Positions 9,046 through 15,931 of a stretch of 20,976 bases of DNA are shown one piece after another. Under the pieces are notes generated by a model. That model did no database searches. It was not told the DNA's origin and saw nothing but the letters and a program-made list of their open reading frames with translations. The stretch lies in assembly GCA_000969725.1 (NCBI GenBank), contig JXSR01S072569.1; one strand, written 5' to 3'. The stretch comes from Ophiothrix spiculata. Taxonomy: Eukaryota > Echinodermata > Ophiuroidea > Amphilepidida > Ophiotrichidae. Position 1 is the first letter of the stretch. The number at the start of each line of letters is the position of its first letter. The translations under genes were made by a program, and so were the position numbers.

Positions 9046-9549
9046 TTTGCACGCCTCGATTTGACCATTGATAAAAGCAATACAACCTGGTGAACCAAAC
9101 AATGTGTCATTAATTTTTATTGAACGATTGAACGCTGTATAATTCACTCTTATGACCTAAACAATGTTTTAGTGTTGGTTGCATGAAATAGGCAATAACA
9201 ATCACCCATCGTTCAGAAAGAATAAAAACACCCGCATACTTCATATTTGAGAAACTTAAAGCATTATTTAAACTAGAATACATAAGACAAAACTGGCATA
9301 GGGTTTTCGGAGAGGATGCAAAGACTGACAAATAATTAAGATGACCTTTTTTCGCACATGTTTTGTTTAATGGTAGTCTTTCTTGAGATAGTATTTGTAA
9401 CAGGTTACGTGCATGGCAGGCATAGATTCAAGTGATAAGTATGAAGAATTCAACTTAAAATTGGTAACTTCTCGTTGTCAAAACGTTATGAGGCTAAAAG
9501 AAATAAAACAAAATAAAAAAATAAAAAACGATACGATACAATCTTTCGT
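9046..9549. other. Non-coding, no feature recognised
   Basis: AT-rich sequence with A-rich tracts near 9500-9530. The short frames present lack protein-like composition. I found no repeat or RNA signature. Confidence 0.55.
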
Positions 9550-9740
9550 TTACAATATAGAATGAATATAAAAGGTAGGTATTCTGATCTTGTGAGCAAT
9601 TTAAAATGTACTTTGATGCTACAAGAAAAAAAAACCAAGATACTGAAAACTTTTTTTGACTTATTTTCAGCTTTAATGACCCGTATCTTGTAATATACAA
9701 TGACAACCTTGGGTTAACTTAAAAGGTGTTGGCCACATAT
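9550..9740 (+). mobile_element. Degraded copy of the 18587-19021 family
   Basis: Positions 9651-9703 align with 18936-18985 at roughly 80 percent by eye. Shared blocks are TTTTTGACT, CAGCTT.AATG.CCCGTATCT, GTAAT and ATG, in the same order. Weaker agreement extends upstream (AGGTA...TTCTGAT) and downstream to CACATAT, near the family's right end. The left end was not found, so this is a truncated or badly decayed copy in the same orientation. Confidence 0.6.
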
Positions 9741-10534
9741 AACGTAGATTTTAAATGTCTTACACTTTTTAAGCTCTTTGTATGTCCAATGGTAGATCAT
9801 TCCATAACCGTTCAAATATGATATTGATAATAATTACGTACTTAAATTAAGCAACAAAGCAAGGATACTCGAACACCTTTTCAAAACAAAGCTTTATGCT
9901 TGATTTTGGGGTATTATAATCTACTTTAGGTTTATCTGGTTTATCATTAAGCATGCATCAAATGAACCAGTTAGTAAAATATGTTATACTTATACAAGTA
10001 CTATAGTTGAAAACAGCAACATCTTTTTGTACATATCAACTATTCTGAATTGATTGAATTCAGGTTTAATCAGTAATAAACTTCAAAATACTGTAAAAAT
10101 ATAAAACGAAAATTGTCGATAAAGTGTTGAATCAGCACAGCTTTGCGTCTCGTCATCATTGCCAAAGTCATGTTCGAAAGAAATGCTTATGTGGATTCCC
10201 CGTCAAAAATAAATTTAATTGTGACCTTCCAGCCCGTATGAGCAGTAAATGCCAGAAACTTCATTTTGCGCTTCAGGTGAAAATACATGTCAAAGTCGTA
10301 ATTTGCCGAAATTTATTTTTTGACAGATTCACAATTCTTGTGCTAACTAAAAAATTCCAGCAGAATTTCATTTCAAAAAAATCATAGGAAACGTGAAATA
10401 AAGTGGCATATTCTTAAGACGATCTAAAGAAAATTTTGGGCTTAATAATCTTTGAACGCGTTTATCTCAGTTATACATTTTACTCCCTGACAACCTTTGA
10501 CGGATCATAACTTGACTTCTAGAAATCGTGTGAA
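9741..10534. other. Non-coding, no feature recognised
   Basis: Low-complexity AT-rich DNA. The longest open frame (10124-10387, plus) has no ATG at its start, a basic and Cys-scattered composition and no recognisable family, and I do not call it a gene. Confidence 0.5.
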
Positions 10535-10610
10535 GTTTATTAAGGTGTCATTTTAATCCTTAAAGCATGGTCTTTACAAATAATTAAAAAAGTGAAAATG
10601 ACAAGAGCTG
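10535..10610 (-). repeat. Dispersed repeat fragment (GGTGTCATTTTA)
   Basis: AAGGTGTCATTTTA at 10542-10555 recurs exactly at 20613-20626 and, inverted, at 20105-20118. Its surroundings (CCTTAAAGCATGGTCTTTACA) agree with the reverse complement of the interior of the 18587-19021 element (AAGGTGTCTTTTTGAAGCTTAAAATATAATCTTT). It is most likely a decayed fragment of that family in the opposite orientation. The ends are not resolved. Confidence 0.5.
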
Positions 10611-10677
10611 ACATTTACTGCTGTTTTGGGGTGGACGGTCACAATTGTCGATGAATCCAGTGCAGAATGAAATGAAA

Positions 10678-10947
10678 GTAGCATTCTCTAAGGTCATATT
10701 CTATGATCTCAGATAAGTATGTCTCTATCGTCTACTGTTCTTAACCCAAGGCAATAGGATTTAATCAAAACGAAGAGCTAACTGCGACGGTACAAACGCA
10801 TCATTCCAATCGTGGTTACCTTGATATTTACATCTACTTAAATAAATACTGGTTGTGATCGCTGATTTGCCTCCGATTTTATTCGGTATTAAGCAAGGTT
10901 GAATTCGTATGTATGTAATGAGTATGGATACTCGGCTGGAGATTGTT
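10678..10947 (+). repeat. Diverged duplication, copy 1
   Basis: Matches 11929-12110 plus 12334-12450 in the same orientation. Shared blocks in order are ATTCTCTAA, ATTCTATGAT.TCAGAT, AAGTCTCTATC-like, GCAATAGGATTTAATCAAAA, CGGTACAAAC.CATCA, CCTTGATATTTACAT, GATCGCT.ATTTG, TTGAATTC, ATG.ATGTAATGA and GGATACTCGGCTGGA. Identity is about 75-80 percent by eye. It has no coding potential and no inverted ends, so it is either a segmental duplication or two copies of an unknown repeat. Confidence 0.8.
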
Positions 10948-11211
10948 TAGTTGTTTAGTTATTTATACTTCTGTGGCGAGATGAACATGGGTGAACTGAA
11001 AATTAGCGATGTGATATAAGATAGTGTTTATTTACTACTCGTCCAAAGATCCCATTTTGTCCGTTTCTCGGATAACATTGATTAATATCATCAGCAATTA
11101 TAAACAAATAAATGTTCAATGACAATTATCGTATTTCTTAGCCTAAAGGTATTTAGTACTATTGCTGGGATTGTATAAGAGCAGCCATTTTCTAACATTT
11201 GTAGTTATCTA

Positions 11212-11290
11212 TTATGAAGTGGACGAGAGTCGAACACCCTGCCGATTCAAAATGAAGGTCATATCAGAAGTACTCTTATACTGAGGCGGT
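11212..11290 (-). repeat. Possible tRNA-derived SINE head
   Basis: On the minus strand, CCGCCTCAGTATAAGAGTAC resembles a tRNA D-arm/A box. About 37 bases later, GTTCGACTC fits the B box GWTCRANNC exactly, followed by CTCGTCCAC. This spacing is close to that of tRNA genes and tRNA-derived SINEs. The acceptor and T stems do not pair properly, so it is not a functional tRNA. No SINE body or tail was recognised further along the minus strand. It could be an accident of short motifs. Confidence 0.35.
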
Positions 11291-11351
11291 ATCTTTAATA
11301 GAAATGTGTGATTTAACATGATTCGATATAAGCCATTGCTTAACTCGCTTA

Positions 11352-11505
11352 GACTATGGTCACAGTAACTCGTACGAGCAGTGTTTAGTTTGTTTAAAAG
11401 AACCACGAGCAGCGAGCAAAGCGAGCAGCGAGGGCGTCGCTTGGTCCTATTAGATGGACTAAACACTTCTCGTAACTGTTCGTACGAGTTATTGTGACCA
11501 TAGTC
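11352..11505. mobile_element. PIF/Harbinger-like MITE
   Basis: Both ends read GACTATGGTCACARTAACTC then GTACGA inwards, an inverted repeat of ~30 bp with one clear mismatch, continuing with a shared AGTGTTTAGT block. A TTA trinucleotide flanks each side (11349-11351 and 11506-11508). A 3 bp TTA/TAA duplication is the hallmark of PIF/Harbinger elements. The 154 bp element has a GC-rich middle made of GAGCAGCGAGCAAAGCGAGCA-like direct repeats. No coding sequence. Confidence 0.8.
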
Positions 11506-11601
11506 TTAGCTGTCTCGTAACTGTATTGTTTGTTTTTGTGACGAAATATTATATTTCTAAACTAATACTAGTCTTGTTTTAACAATACTTTTCAAAATTA
11601 A

Positions 11602-11635
11602 CTTATGAGTTTTAATGTATTATGTAAAAACGACT
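11602..11635 (+). repeat. Exact 34 bp direct repeat, copy 1
   Basis: The 34 bases from CTTATGAGTTTT to AAAACGACT are repeated without a mismatch at 11890-11923. The two copies bracket 254 bp that include the hairpin with 19 bp tandem units. The perfect match in a region of otherwise decayed repeats points to a recent event. Confidence 0.9.
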
Positions 11636-11723
11636 ACCATCGGCATGGTAAACCATGGTAAACATGGCAAGCCATGGTAAACATGGCAAGCCATGGTAAA
11701 CTTTTACCACTGCCGATGGTAGT
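11633..11723. repeat. Hairpin enclosing 19 bp tandem units
   Basis: ACTACCATCGGC near 11633-11644 pairs with GCCGATGGTAGT near 11712-11723. Between them CATGGTAAACATGGCAAGC is repeated twice in full (11654-11672, 11673-11691) with partial copies on either side. The units contain nested CCATGG palindromes, so the region could form several alternative hairpins. It is probably a small foldback element; no target duplication other than the 34 bp repeats is evident. Confidence 0.7.
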
Positions 11724-11744
11724 TTATTACCAAAAACAGGGCAA

Positions 11745-11752
11745 TTGTTTAC
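11745..11752 (+). promoter_or_regulatory. FOXO/DAF-16 element match
   Basis: TTGTTTAC, identical to the core DAF-16/FOXO binding element, occurs within CAATTGTTTACC. The same 12 bases recur in the palindrome at 12175-12196. Presence of the motif is seen; binding is not shown. Confidence 0.25.
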
Positions 11753-11889
11753 CATTTTAGTAGAGGTTAAGTTTACAAAGAAGACGCGAGTTCCCTTTTT
11801 ACCACGATATGAGTAATTATTTTTTACTGTGTGTAAGAGATTCATTTTCAATGTCAGCTACGAAGACAATGCATATGCTATACTCACTG

Positions 11890-11923
11890 CTTATGAGTTT
11901 TAATGTATTATGTAAAAACGACT
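11890..11923 (+). repeat. Exact 34 bp direct repeat, copy 2
   Basis: Identical to 11602-11635. It sits immediately before copy 2 of the 270 bp duplication, so the interval 11636-11889 may have been inserted or duplicated next to an already existing repeat. Confidence 0.9.
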
Positions 11924-12174
11924 TCAGGTTAGTATTCTCTAAAGAACTATTCTATGATTTCAGATTTGTTTTGCATATTAGCAAGTCTCTATCATTTGCC
12001 GTTTTTTGCCTAAAGCAATAGGATTTAATCAAAATGAAGTGCTTACTGCTACGGTACAAACTCATCACTTCTATCTTGGCAACCTTGATATTTACATGTA
12101 TCTATAACACTCTAAAATCTAAATTGCTTTTATAAAATATTAAAAACTGAACTTTTTCCAGAATATAATTATTT

Positions 12175-12196
12175 AAGGTAAACAATTGTTTACCTT
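12175..12196. promoter_or_regulatory. Perfect 22 bp palindrome with paired FOXO sites
   Basis: AAGGTAAACAATTGTTTACC plus TT is perfectly self-complementary. It contains GTAAACAA and TTGTTTAC head to head, both identical to the DAF-16/FOXO binding element. It lies at the centre of the 12106-12333 element. Binding is inference only; it could simply be the tip of the element's hairpin. Confidence 0.4.
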
Positions 12197-12207
12197 TAAC
12201 CGGACAA

Positions 12208-12227
12208 AGGTAGACAATTGTCTACCT
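12208..12227. repeat. Second palindrome, 20 bp
   Basis: AGGTAGACAATTGTCTACCT is perfectly self-complementary and differs from the neighbouring palindrome by a symmetrical A-to-G / T-to-C pair at one position in each half. It carries no FOXO core but contains GTAGACAATTGTCTAC. The paired change implies either compensatory selection on pairing or copying of one half from the other. Confidence 0.7.
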
Positions 12228-12450
12228 GAAGAGAATTTATGAATCTTTTTCTGGATAAAAGTTTTAGGTGTAATAACTTTTTCCCCCAGTTTTAAAGATT
12301 TTATAAAAACAATTTAGATTTTACTATGTTCTATATACATATTAAATGCAGTGTTTCGATCGCTTATTTGTCCCCAGAGCTATACGTTATGACGAGACGT
12401 TGAATTCAAATGCATGTAATGAATGCGGATACTCGGCTGGAAATGTTTTG

Positions 12451-14057
12451 AGTTCTTAAAATCAAAAAAAGTAGATCAATGTTAGAGCAGAAAGGGACTA
12501 AACACGAGCGGACATTTAATCGATTCTTCCCAATTGTCACCGAAAGCAATAAGCAACTGCAATAATAACTTCCAATGTGTTATAATGTTACAGTCGTGGC
12601 AAGTCAGAGCAGATGCGCATGTCGTTAATGGCTATTGACATGCAGAATCAATGTCACCTTCGGCAGATGTCAGAAAAACGAAACTGGATTCAACCATGAA
12701 TGGCATTTTATGACGTAGAGAAACTGATACGATTCGGATTCGGAATCATATGCATATTTTGCAAAAAATCATCTTAACAAATAATAATAAAAAAACAACC
12801 TCATGTGGAACATATTTTGAATTTAGTTGTATTTTTGATAAAAACACTCCTTTGATTTCGAGAGATACTATTGGAATATAAGCATTCCTTTTGTAAATTA
12901 ATAATGAATAAATCATAGCAATTGTATTTATTTTCAATTATTACCTTGCAATTAAATAATCCTAAATTAAAAAACAACAACAACAACAAAAACAACGATT
13001 GGTATATTTTAACGGGTTCGCAACAAATTTGAGCTGTCAAAACTGTTCCGACAGTTCATAACTTGTGTGACGGCTAACCGGTTAAAATCAACCAATTGTT
13101 ATAAATTCCCGTCGTAAAAGCCTTTCTCCAAAGAAGAAAAAAAAAACAAGTGTGACTTTCATCTGTCATAATAAGCAAGTTGTATATCTTCTTAATAAAT
13201 CAAAATAATTATATTTTGACATAATTAATAATTTTAACATCTTGACACAGCTAGGCGCCATGCTTCAATGTGAAAGTTTTGTTTGATAAATTGTGACAAA
13301 ATAATATCACTAATGATTCAAAACAATCGCCAATCAAACGTTAGCATCTTTTTACCGAAGCAAGTCTGTTAGTTTTTTTGTAAATGCAATGTTTTGATGC
13401 AAAACATGTTATGTCGGGTTCTACGGTATGTATACTATAATTACATTCATAAAAATCTGCATCACTACCGATTTTTGATAGTATCAAATTTCACCAAATT
13501 GTGTCATCTTAAAAAACAATACGTGTGTACCGTGGCATGTAACACTAATCATCCCCTCCTTGACCAATCATTTTGATGATCTCCTCGATACCGGAATTGT
13601 TGAGTTTAAGTTTAAAATGTAGAACGAATACACAGCCGCACCAGTTGTAGATGATATGGAAACAAAAACAAAGAAGAAACAAACGAAGAAAAACAATACA
13701 AAAATACTAATTAACCAAAATCGACACACTATTGGTTTTGATTAACACGTATCAATTTATACTAAGATGAGCATCTAACCATTAATGGCAGTGAATGTTT
13801 CAACCACTACGATCGTGATACGCCTTGACACTACGTATTTAAAGTATTCCCTAGAGTTGCTGCTTTGATAAACCCTAATGCATCTTTGATTCGATGCTGA
13901 AAGTGCAAGTGAGATAAGGCTGGCAGATTAGATAAAAAGTCAGATATGCAGTACTGCATTTTACGTCTGGCATACTTTTAAACATGAAGTTTGTAATGGA
14001 GCTTCTGTAAAGTTAATCATGGAATCCTAAAAAGATTCATTTTGTGTTTTGTTTTCT
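12451..14057. other. Non-coding, AT-rich, few features
   Basis: No frame here is convincing. The minus-strand frames at 12746-13040 are low-complexity and derive partly from the AAC repeat. The plus-strand frame at 13394-13576 has no recognisable family. An (AAC)n run lies at 12972-12996. Otherwise I see no structure. Confidence 0.55.
12972..12996. repeat. AAC microsatellite
   Basis: Imperfect run of about seven AAC units with two A insertions. It produces a short polyleucine shadow frame on the minus strand that is not a gene. Confidence 0.85.
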
Positions 14058-14089
14058 AGGAACAGCATTGTGTCTAATGCATTGTTCCT
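14058..14089. repeat. Short bulged hairpin
   Basis: AGGAACA-GCATT (14058-14069) pairs with AATGC-AT-TGTTCCT (14076-14089), leaving a loop of about six bases and a two-base bulge. It is followed by an A-rich tract. It could be an RNA stem-loop or the tip of an old transposon; nothing distinguishes these. Confidence 0.4.
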
Positions 14090-14328
14090 GAATAAAAAAA
14101 TAAAAGGAATGTAATATTGTTATTGAATGACAAAACTGTAAAACAATACTTTCCTTTTAATTATACTGATGTTCGAAGTATATATAGTTCATTCTCTGAT
14201 AAAGCGTGCAACTTTGCCACTTTCGTGTCGCTGACATATATGTATTTTGTTTATATTTGTAAAGCCTATTAAAAATGATTTTACTTGTTTAATTTGTAGA
14301 CAAGAGTCATATTAGTAACATGTATTAA

Positions 14329-14590
14329 CCCTCGGCTTTAGCGATTTTTTGAAAATGTGGCAATTTTTGCCAAAAGTCGATTTTTTCGGTCCGGAAATAG
14401 TTTGTGACGTCATAATTACGTAACGCCTCGACCGATTTTCATGATCTTGGTATCAATGGAAAGAGGAGACCCTACCCTTTACTATAGTACCAAATAATTT
14501 ACATTTGGGGTCCCAATTTCAAATCACAGGTAACCACCCACCGCCTTCAGGAAGACGTGTTACAAAAAAAAAGGCTTAGGAAGACGAGGG
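14329..14590. mobile_element. piggyBac-like MITE
   Basis: Exact TTAA on both sides (14325-14328 and 14591-14594) flanks ends starting CCCTCGGCTT on the left and, in reverse complement, CCCTCGTCTT on the right, a ~10 bp terminal repeat with one mismatch. TTAA plus a CCC start is typical of piggyBac elements. The 262 bp interior has no coding frame. Near the left end GGCAATTTTTGCC forms a small inverted repeat. The interior also holds a CRE palindrome and the CpG-containing ACGTAACGCCTCGACCG stretch. Confidence 0.82.
14405..14412. promoter_or_regulatory. CRE palindrome TGACGTCA
   Basis: Perfect CREB/ATF consensus inside the piggyBac-like element. See also 5647-5654. Seen directly; function is untested. 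Confidence 0.3.
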
Positions 14591-14594
14591 TTAA

Positions 14595-14812
14595 ATTTGA
14601 AACATGTCGCTAAATAGCAAAAAATATTAATCAAAAAATGCATAACCCTTGGTTTACCCATGTCGCCAGCCATGTTGCTTTCTATGCAGTGCAGCCCCAC
14701 TCTTTTCACATACATGCGGGTCACATTTTAACAGTCCGAGTTAGGTTAAAAATATAACATCGAGTCATTATTTTATTACAAGAGCTTTTTATTGCATGTC
14801 GCTAATAATACC
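14595..14812. other. Non-coding spacer
   Basis: No gene or repeat seen, apart from CATGTCGCTAA occurring at ~14604 and, as GCATGTCGCTAATAATA, at ~14795. The second of these directly precedes the first GATACGTTAT motif. Confidence 0.5.
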
Positions 14813-15200
14813 AACAGATACGTTATCATTTTTCAAATGGTCAAGAAACTGTAGAAATAATGAGGTACATGGATGTTACCAAATGTGTTCAATCAGAACT
14901 TTGGTGTTATATATTATATTTGGAATTTAAACAAAAATGTGTTTTTAAAGTAAAAATTTGCAAGTATTTTAATGTCAATGAAGCCATATGTTACGCTAGT
15001 GTCGCAACAGATACGTTATGTACATTTTATTATCCCTCGTGAAAATTCAATGCATTATAAAAGCGAATGATATACCATTATTAACTATTGTAAAAGCTTA
15101 CTCATCGAGTGGAGAAAGTAAGTTGGTAAGTATGCAGTGTTGCCAATTAACGTACGATTTAGAAAAGAATCAAACAGATACGTTATGACTGATACGTTAT
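14813..15200 (+). repeat. Dispersed AACAGATACGTTAT motif cluster
   Basis: AACAGATACGTTAT occurs exactly at 14813-14826, 15006-15019 and 15173-15186, and its 10-base core GATACGTTAT a fourth time at 15191-15200. All copies are on the plus strand within 390 bp. First-to-second spacing is 193 bp and second-to-third 167 bp, which could reflect a decayed ~180 bp tandem repeat, although the intervening sequences do not align well by eye. GTCGC precedes the first two motifs. Alternatively it is a cluster of binding sites (AGATA is a GATA-factor core). Confidence 0.65.
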
Positions 15201-15556
15201 CTTAAAGAATAGGGAATGGTTAACAAAAATCTTTTAAAATCTCATGCACTGTTTCTCATTCAGAAACCATAAGAGTTTGATAAGATATAATATTTTTTTA
15301 TGTTTTTCATGAGTTATTAGTACACGGTTGCTCATATAGTTGGAATAAAAATATTGTTACCACTATTTTATGTAAAGGTCAATTTATGATGAAAATATCT
15401 GACAACTTATGTTGATTTTGGTCAGATTTGATAGGTAATCTTGTTGGTAATGAAATGGAACTCCGAATGTGATCAATTTTCTCATGTACTGGTAAGGGGG
15501 TAATAACAAAAATGGGTCAAAAATTGAATTTTTAGGTCAAATTTGATTTGGTCCCG
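15201..15556. other. Non-coding, no feature recognised
   Basis: AT-rich sequence. The end (~15510-15560) has a GTCAAA/GGTCAAATTTGATT direct duplication and the palindrome CCTTGGCCAAGG at 15557-15568, just ahead of the tRNA-like segment. Confidence 0.5.
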
Positions 15557-15581
15557 CCTTGGCCAAGGTCACTTCTCTACT

Positions 15582-15660
15582 CAAGTTGAGTGGTTATATG
15601 GAATGTTTATCTGTAGTAGAGTGATAAGCGGGGGATTGAATGTCTTTGTCACGCTTGACT
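15582..15660 (+). repeat. Possible tRNA(Ser/Leu)-like SINE head
   Basis: GAGTGGTTA at 15588-15596 equals the D-arm/A-box core of serine and leucine tRNAs. GGGATTGAATGTC at 15632-15644 resembles a decayed B box (GGGTTCGAATCC). The 44-base spacing between them suits a type II tRNA with a long variable arm. Acceptor pairing is lost. The downstream sequence to ~15790 is GC-richer than its surroundings and could be a SINE body. The assignment rests on short motifs and remains uncertain. Confidence 0.3.
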
Positions 15661-15840
15661 GAGCCAAGTGAATGCTTGGAAGCAAAGCACAGAATGATCT
15701 GTAAACGCCCCTCAATTTACAAAAAATGGGTTGTAGTGAACGTGGAAGGGTTCCCGGCGGCTTTCCTGGAAGAAATCGAGTACAATTCTAGTACAAGATC
15801 GGAATGTGCACATTTGGAACATCATTCGAATACACTTTAA
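15640..15840 (+). other. Unrecognised open frame in GC-richer patch
   Basis: A 66-codon frame beginning MSLSRLTEPSECLEAKHR runs through a patch of higher GC content than its surroundings. It includes the segment KKWVVVNVEGFPAAFLEE, which has a plausible protein look, but it ends inside the inverted repeat at 15811-15930. I recognise no family. The start overlaps the tRNA-like B box, so the frame may just be the body of a SINE. Treat as a low-confidence hypothetical or a repeat-derived frame. Confidence 0.15.
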
Positions 15841-15857
15841 GTACAATTCTAGTACAA
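15779..15857 (+). repeat. 18 bp direct repeat pair
   Basis: AGTACAATTCTAGTACAA occurs exactly at 15779-15796 and 15840-15857. The second copy lies in the stem of the hairpin at 15811-15930, just inside its left arm; the first lies just outside the hairpin. The repeat is itself partly symmetrical around CTAG. Confidence 0.85.
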
Positions 15858-15930
15858 TTGTTTGTTAAAAAATACAAACACATTTTCACTAGAAATGTAT
15901 TTAAAGTGTACTCGAATGATGTTCCAAATG
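15811..15930. repeat. Near-perfect long hairpin
   Basis: The 30 bases at 15811-15840 (CATTTGGAACATCATTCGAA...) are the reverse complement of 15901-15930 with a single mismatch. Pairing continues less perfectly through TACAATTCTAGT and TAGAAATGTA-type blocks to about 15866/15876, leaving a loop of roughly ten bases. A 120-nt transcript of either strand could fold into a stem of ~55 pairs. Candidates are a microRNA-like or hairpin-RNA precursor, or a tiny young foldback transposon. No flanking target duplication is evident. Confidence 0.75.
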
Positions 15931-15931
15931 T

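Larger units (their letters stand above)
12106..12333. mobile_element. Foldback MITE inserted in duplication copy 2
   Basis: The left end reads AACACTCTAAAATCTAAATTGC followed by TTTTATAAAATATTAAAAACTG. The right end in reverse complement reads GAACATAGTAAAATCTAAATTGT followed by TTTTATAAAATCTTTAAAACTG, then an AAAAAGTT stretch near the left arm's AACTTTTTCCAG. The arms are ~50 bp and imperfect. TA may be the flanking duplication (CTATA on both sides). Comparison with 10678-10947 confirms it as a discrete insertion. Two ~20 bp palindromes lie at its centre. No coding sequence and no assigned superfamily. Confidence 0.75.
11929..12450 (+). repeat. Diverged duplication, copy 2, interrupted
   Basis: Homologous to 10678-10947, but split between ~12105 and ~12334 by a 228 bp inverted-repeat insertion that is absent from copy 1. 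Similarity resumes at GTGTTTCGATCGCTTATTTG and ends near GGATACTCGGCTGGAAATG. Copy 1 thus serves as an empty-site reference for the insertion. Confidence 0.8.

Noticed and set aside
6055..10646. 15-base inverted match AATTGTGACCGTCCA (6055-6069) and TGGACGGTCACAATT (10632-10646) flanking the GTPase gene
   Set aside because: One such 15-mer pair is expected about by chance in 21 kb. There is no extended similarity and no target duplication, so it is not treated as a large transposon.
11212..11290. Functional tRNA gene on the minus strand
   Set aside because: Box-like motifs are present, but acceptor and T-stem pairing fails. At most it is a tRNA-derived repeat.
11212..11466. 84-codon minus-strand frame with a Ser/Arg/Cys-rich start
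   Set aside because: It runs across the PIF-like element and the tRNA-like segment, so its sequence is explained by repeats.
12746..13040. Two overlapping minus-strand frames rich in Leu/Phe resembling a membrane peptide
   Set aside because: They derive from poly-A/AAC low-complexity sequence, giving Leu and Phe runs on the complementary strand.
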